Shown one piece after another: positions 5,958 through 8,744 of a stretch of 8,744 nucleotides of DNA; within the stretch, counting starts at the first letter, position 1; each line of letters starts with the position of its first letter. Made by a program: the position numbers and the translations under genes. Source of the stretch: Myxococcales bacterium (GTDB lineage Bacteria; Myxococcota; Polyangia; HGW-17; SLPX01); the NCBI GenBank assembly GCA_007131745.1, contig SLPX01000335.1:1-8744 (forward strand), read 5' to 3'. The notes below the pieces were generated by a model. That model did not search any database. It had not been told where the DNA came from and saw only the letters and a program-made list of their open reading frames with translations.

Positions 5958-8411
5958 ATGACGTTTATGCAAAAAACATTCAAATGTGAATTGCTTTTTC
6001 CAGTAGTGTTTTTGTTTTTCGGCGGATGCACGAAACCGAATCCCATGTATTGCACAGGGGATGAAGATTGCAGGGAAAACCACTGGTGCAACACGGAAGT
6101 CAACACCTGCGTGACCTCGGTCTGTGGAAACGGAATCCTCGAACCGGGCGAAGAATGCGACGGTGACAACCTCGGCGGAGCCGGGTGCGAAGACCACGGC
6201 TACGAAGGCGGCGAACTGAAATGCACGGATACCTGCAAATTCAATTTCTCAGGTTGTACCGGCGGCTACTGCGGAGACCGCATAAAGCAAGGTGAAGAAG
6301 AATGTGACGGAGACGATCTGGGAGGATCAACGTGTGAGGATCACGGATTCAAAGGCGGGGTCCTGAAATGCACGGATACCTGCGAATTCGATATCTCCGA
6401 ATGCACCCAATACCAATGCGGCGACGGAATCCGGCAAGGCAATGAAGAATGCGACGGAGATGATCTCGACGGAAACTCATGCACAGACCACGGCTACGAA
6501 AGCGGCGAACTTAAATGCACGGATGCCTGCAAATTCGATTTCTCCGGTTGCAGCGGCGGCTACTGCGGAGACAACATAAAACAAGGCGAAGAAGAATGTG
6601 ACGGAGACGATTTCGGCGGAGCCACTTGTCTGAGCCAAACCGGCCGCACCGATGGAGAACTGGTTTGCGGGGATGACTGCAAGATCGATGCATCCGCATG
6701 CCACACCTGCGGCGACAACACGGCTGAGGGTCCGGAATTGTGTGACGGAACCGATCTCGGAGACAAAACCTGCTCAGATAAAGGCTTCTGGGGAGGAACC
6801 CTGGCCTGCCTGGATGATTGCATGGGTTTCGACACATCGAAGTGCACAAATTGCGGCAACGGCTCGATCGACGACGGTGAGGTCTGCGACCTGAATGATC
6901 TGGGCGGGCAAACGTGTGCAGGACTCGGCCACGGCGCCGGAACCCTTGCGTGCTCAGCGGATTGCCTAAGCTATGATGAAATCGGATGTCACACATGCGG
7001 AAACGGGATCATCGAACCAGCGGAAGTCTGCGAGCCGACCGATCTTGGAGGAGCGACCTGCCAGACCCTCGGCCACGAAGCCGGAACCCTTACGTGCTCA
7101 GCGGATTGCCTAAGCTACAATGAAATCGGTTGTTACACCTGCGGGAACGGAACCATTGAACCCGCGGAGATCTGTGAACCAACCGATCTTGGCGGAGCAA
7201 CTTGCACGAACCAAGGTTTTTCAGGCGGACAGCTTCAATGCGCGAACGATTGCCTTTCCTTCGATACTTCGGGGTGTTTTACCTGCGGCCAAAACGGTTG
7301 TGAGTTCGACAAGGGAGAAAACGAAATCAATTGCCCGCAAGATTGCGGCTGGGTCGATATCTCGGCCGGAAACAATCATACCTGCGGCGTTCGCGCTGAC
7401 GGCACCGTATGGTGCTGGGGAAAAAACGAAAGCAAAGAACTGGGCTACGGTGAACCATCGGTAACGGTTTACAACAAGCCCAACCGGGTCCCAGGATTGA
7501 ACTCTATTGCAAATGTTGTAACAGGGGCCTACCACACATGTGCGCATACAAACCTCGGTTCGGTTCGATGCTGGGGAAGCAACATCGACGGACAACTAGG
7601 TTTGGGAAACACCGGGCAAATCCACGATCCGACTTATGTCTCAGGATTCGGCAACGTAAGCATGCTCACCGCGGGCTGGCGGTTTACCTGTGCAATCAGA
7701 ACAAACGGGCAGGCGGTATGTACGGGCATGAATACTTACGGCCAGCTTGGAGATGGAACCACCATACAACGCTACACCCCGGTAAACGTTTCGAGCATGT
7801 CGAACGCCGTCCATATTTCTGCAGGGCACACCAGCACCTGCGCTGCGGACTCGAATCAACGAGGGTGGTGCTGGGGCCGGGGAGCTCGGCACGCTCTGGG
7901 CACCGGCAACACCTCTAATTCCAGTATTCCGGTTCAGTTGTGGTACATGGACAGCCCTCCCGACGTGACGAGGATCGCTCAGGGATGGCTTTTCGGCTGT
8001 GCTGTGGAAGTTGGTTCACTCCTTTGCTGGGGGAAAAACAACTACGGCCAGGTCGGAAACGGCACAACCGAAGACGTTCCGCGGCCGACACTCATTTCTT
8101 ACAGTCAAACCACGATTTCGGTGGACGCTTCATTTCAAGACCATACTTGTTCTCTTACTTCGGGAAAACGCGTCTATTGCTGGGGAAGAAACAATTCCGG
8201 CCAACTGGGAATCGGAAACACGCAAGACAGGACGTCACCTGCCCTTGTTTCAAGCCTGACCAACGTGGTTAAAGTTTCAACCGGATCCTGGCATACATGC
8301 GCGATCCTTGAAAACGGAACGGCCCGATGTTGGGGAAACAACGTGGACGGGCAACTTGGAATCGGTCTCACCGGCGGAACCCGGACATCCCCGACCGCGG
8401 TCAGCCACTGA
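5958..8411 (+). CDS. Large lipoprotein: six-cysteine repeats plus seven-bladed RCC1 propeller
   Basis: The product has 817 residues. The signal segment (about 11-23) ends in FGGC, with Cys24 the predicted lipid anchor. A four-cysteine module follows (Cys32/38/44/51). Eight tandem repeats of 48-49 residues run from about 56 to 442, each starting CG[ND] and holding six cysteines, as in the Myxococcus cysteine-rich repeat family. A short module of the CxxxxC...NCPQDC type (443-463) links to the C-terminal half. Residues 465-817 contain seven RCC1-type repeats of 50-53 residues, marked by [HFS]TC and CWG..N..GQLG, enough for one closed seven-bladed beta-propeller. All seven blades carry a cysteine pair 9-10 residues apart. 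The protein is probably exposed at the outer surface and stabilised by disulfides, perhaps for adhesion or binding; ligand and function are unknown. The ribosome site is weak (GGAAAG, 5946-5951), and Met4 is an alternative start. Confidence 0.9.
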   Translation: MTFMQKTFKCELLFPVVFLFFGGCTKPNPMYCTGDEDCRENHWCNTEVNTCVTSVCGNGILEPGEECDGDNLGGAGCEDHGYEGGELKCTDTCKFNFSGCTGGYCGDRIKQGEEECDGDDLGGSTCEDHGFKGGVLKCTDTCEFDISECTQYQCGDGIRQGNEECDGDDLDGNSCTDHGYESGELKCTDACKFDFSGCSGGYCGDNIKQGEEECDGDDFGGATCLSQTGRTDGELVCGDDCKIDASACHTCGDNTAEGPELCDGTDLGDKTCSDKGFWGGTLACLDDCMGFDTSKCTNCGNGSIDDGEVCDLNDLGGQTCAGLGHGAGTLACSADCLSYDEIGCHTCGNGIIEPAEVCEPTDLGGATCQTLGHEAGTLTCSADCLSYNEIGCYTCGNGTIEPAEICEPTDLGGATCTNQGFSGGQLQCANDCLSFDTSGCFTCGQNGCEFDKGENEINCPQDCGWVDISAGNNHTCGVRADGTVWCWGKNESKELGYGEPSVTVYNKPNRVPGLNSIANVVTGAYHTCAHTNLGSVRCWGSNIDGQLGLGNTGQIHDPTYVSGFGNVSMLTAGWRFTCAIRTNGQAVCTGMNTYGQLGDGTTIQRYTPVNVSSMSNAVHISAGHTSTCAADSNQRGWCWGRGARHALGTGNTSNSSIPVQLWYMDSPPDVTRIAQGWLFGCAVEVGSLLCWGKNNYGQVGNGTTEDVPRPTLISYSQTTISVDASFQDHTCSLTSGKRVYCWGRNNSGQLGIGNTQDRTSPALVSSLTNVVKVSTGSWHTCAILENGTARCWGNNVDGQLGIGLTGGTRTSPTAVSH
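6123..7283 (+). repeat. Eight tandem six-cysteine repeats (coding)
   Basis: Repeats begin at residues 56, 105, 154, 203, 251, 299, 347 and 395 of the lipoprotein: period 49 for the first steps, then 48. The common pattern is a CG[ND] opening, an [EL/EV]CDG/CE block, a GG..C turn, then the fourth, fifth and sixth cysteines as in LKCTDTCKFNFSGC. Repeats 1-4 share CDGDDLGG-like wording; repeats 6-8 share GNG, TDLGGATC and CLSY/F. That suggests two waves of duplication. Confidence 0.85.
7350..8408 (+). repeat. Seven RCC1-type propeller repeats (coding)
   Basis: The first blade cysteines are residues 476, 528, 578, 628, 681, 731 and 781. The partner cysteines are 486, 538, 588, 638, 690, 741 and 791. 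Most blades contain CWG followed by GQLG or a variant; blade 3 has CTG instead of CWG and blade 4 has HALG instead of GQLG. Seven is the number needed for a closed RCC1 propeller, so the domain appears complete and ends at the stop codon. Confidence 0.85.
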
Positions 8412-8424
8412 ATCATTTTTCCAC

Positions 8425-8439
8425 CTGTGTTTATCACAG
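8425..8439. repeat. Small hairpin CTGTG-TTTAT-CACAG
   Basis: A perfect 5-bp stem with a 5-base loop, 14 bases after the stop codon of the RCC1 lipoprotein and immediately before the larger structure at 8441. No T-run follows, so it is not an obvious terminator by itself. Confidence 0.4.
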
Positions 8440-8440
8440 C

Positions 8441-8544
8441 CCGGGATCGAGCGAGCCGCAGATGAACCTCCCGACAGGGAGGTTCTAACAAGGCGCTCGG
8501 CGGTTTGTCCGCTGCCGTAAACAAACAGGCTCGTTCGATCCCGG
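8441..8544 (+). repeat. Structured element A: 17-bp inverted repeat enclosing two hairpins
   Basis: The arms at 8441-8457 and 8528-8544 pair over 17 positions, with one G-T pair (8451/8534) and no bulges. Inside, 8464-8472 and 8477-8485 form a perfect 9-bp hairpin with a GACA loop. Bases 8498-8503 can pair with 8509-8514 or, in another register, with 8512-8517. The result is a three-way-junction-like fold. The odd pair is a G-U wobble if the plus strand is transcribed but a C-A mismatch on the minus strand, which hints at a plus-strand RNA. It could be a 3' UTR structure, a structured RNA or a dispersed palindromic repeat. Confidence 0.6.
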
Positions 8545-8556
8545 ATTGTTAATGAA

Positions 8557-8724
8557 TGCCGAGGCCATGTTTTCGCAATCTCCTGAAACGCCGGACGTCG
8601 CCGTTTGAAGCTTACCCTTCGGTTAGCATCGTCGGCGACTCGGCCGAATCCCTTCAGCCCTTCGGGCAGCGGTCTTCTGACGCCGGCTTGTTCCGGAGAC
8701 CTGCTTCAACTTTCGGCCTCGGCA
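8557..8724. repeat. Structured element B: inverted repeat with nested stems and two inner hairpins
   Basis: The outer arms 8557-8566 and 8715-8724 pair perfectly over 10 bp. A second helix joins 8579-8583 to 8695-8699 and continues with 8590-8594/8683-8687 across a small internal loop. Within it, 8597-8603 pairs with 8633-8639 (7 bp), capped by 8610-8616/8621-8627 (one T-T mismatch). A GCCC-TTC-GGGC hairpin lies at 8657-8667. The layout resembles element A, 12 bases upstream: an outer stem around hairpins. No known RNA family was recognised. Confidence 0.5.
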
Positions 8725-8744
8725 AATTACCTTTGTCATGCTCG

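Larger units (their letters stand above)
8412..8744. other. Non-coding region with large inverted-repeat structures, to the window edge
   Basis: No credible gene is seen in these 333 bases. Small open frames exist (for example 8552-8608 on the plus strand), but they lack ribosome binding sites. The region is filled by a small hairpin (8425-8439) and two larger folded elements (8441-8544 and 8557-8724), listed separately. Confidence 0.6.

Noticed and set aside
8425..8439. CRP/FNR-type binding site (TGTG...CACA)
   Set aside because: The spacer is too short for the CRP consensus, and it lies downstream of a gene with no visible promoter to control.
8441..8550. tRNA, suggested by a TTCGATC-like loop at 8534-8540
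   Set aside because: That sequence lies within one arm of a 17-bp continuous stem, and no cloverleaf can be drawn.
8484..8556. Integron attC site, suggested by TTCTAACAAGGCGCT
   Set aside because: The left box does not fit the core site well, and no complementary inner box or matching GTTRRRY end was found at the right distance.
8552..8608. Small plus-strand open frame of 18 codons
   Set aside because: It has no ribosome binding site and lies in the structured element; there is no evidence of coding.

Overview
The window looks like part of the chromosome of an anaerobic bacterium of the Myxococcota / former Deltaproteobacteria type. Two things suggest this. First, it carries secreted lipoproteins built from repeats that are common in that group: MopE-type metal-binding motifs, six-cysteine 'Myxococcus-type' repeats and an RCC1 propeller. 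Second, it has a three-gene flavin / iron-sulfur enzyme of the type used for redox balancing in anaerobes. This placement is inference from gene content; no rRNA or other phylogenetic marker is present.

Layout. Bases 1-353 (minus strand) hold the N-terminal part of a lipoprotein with MopE-like repeats; it runs off the left edge. Bases 354-691 are a divergent intergenic region with a terminator-like hairpin just ahead of the minus-strand gene and a possible sigma70 promoter for the plus-strand gene. Bases 692-1381 encode a lipoprotein with an AMIN-like beta domain and a Tat-like signal. Bases 1530-5733 are a tight operon. A NuoE-like [2Fe-2S] protein overlaps the next start by 4 bp. A NuoF-like NADH/FMN protein with extra ferredoxin clusters follows. 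Then, about 2 bp later, comes a large fusion of a NuoG-type [2Fe-2S] domain, a GltD/NfnL-type FAD/NADPH module and a degenerate C-terminal ferredoxin. Bases 5958-8411 encode an 817-residue lipoprotein with eight six-cysteine repeats and a seven-bladed RCC1 propeller. Bases 8412-8744 contain no credible gene but two consecutive large inverted-repeat structures, each with inner hairpins.

How the genes work together. The three operon proteins together have the core of the Bfu (HydABC-like) family of electron-bifurcating enzymes: NuoE-like BfuC, NuoF-like BfuB, and a variable third subunit that sets the third substrate. Here the third subunit is a GltD-like flavoprotein with NADPH-site motifs. 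No hydrogenase, formate dehydrogenase or membrane subunit is visible, so the best prediction is a soluble NAD(H)/NADP(H)/ferredoxin oxidoreductase. The three lipoproteins are probably envelope or surface proteins and show no clear functional link to the operon.

Most worth a second look: the catalytic type of the operon, the loss of one whole cluster's ligands in the fusion subunit, the propeller with a cysteine pair in every blade, and the two structured elements at 8441-8544 and 8557-8724.
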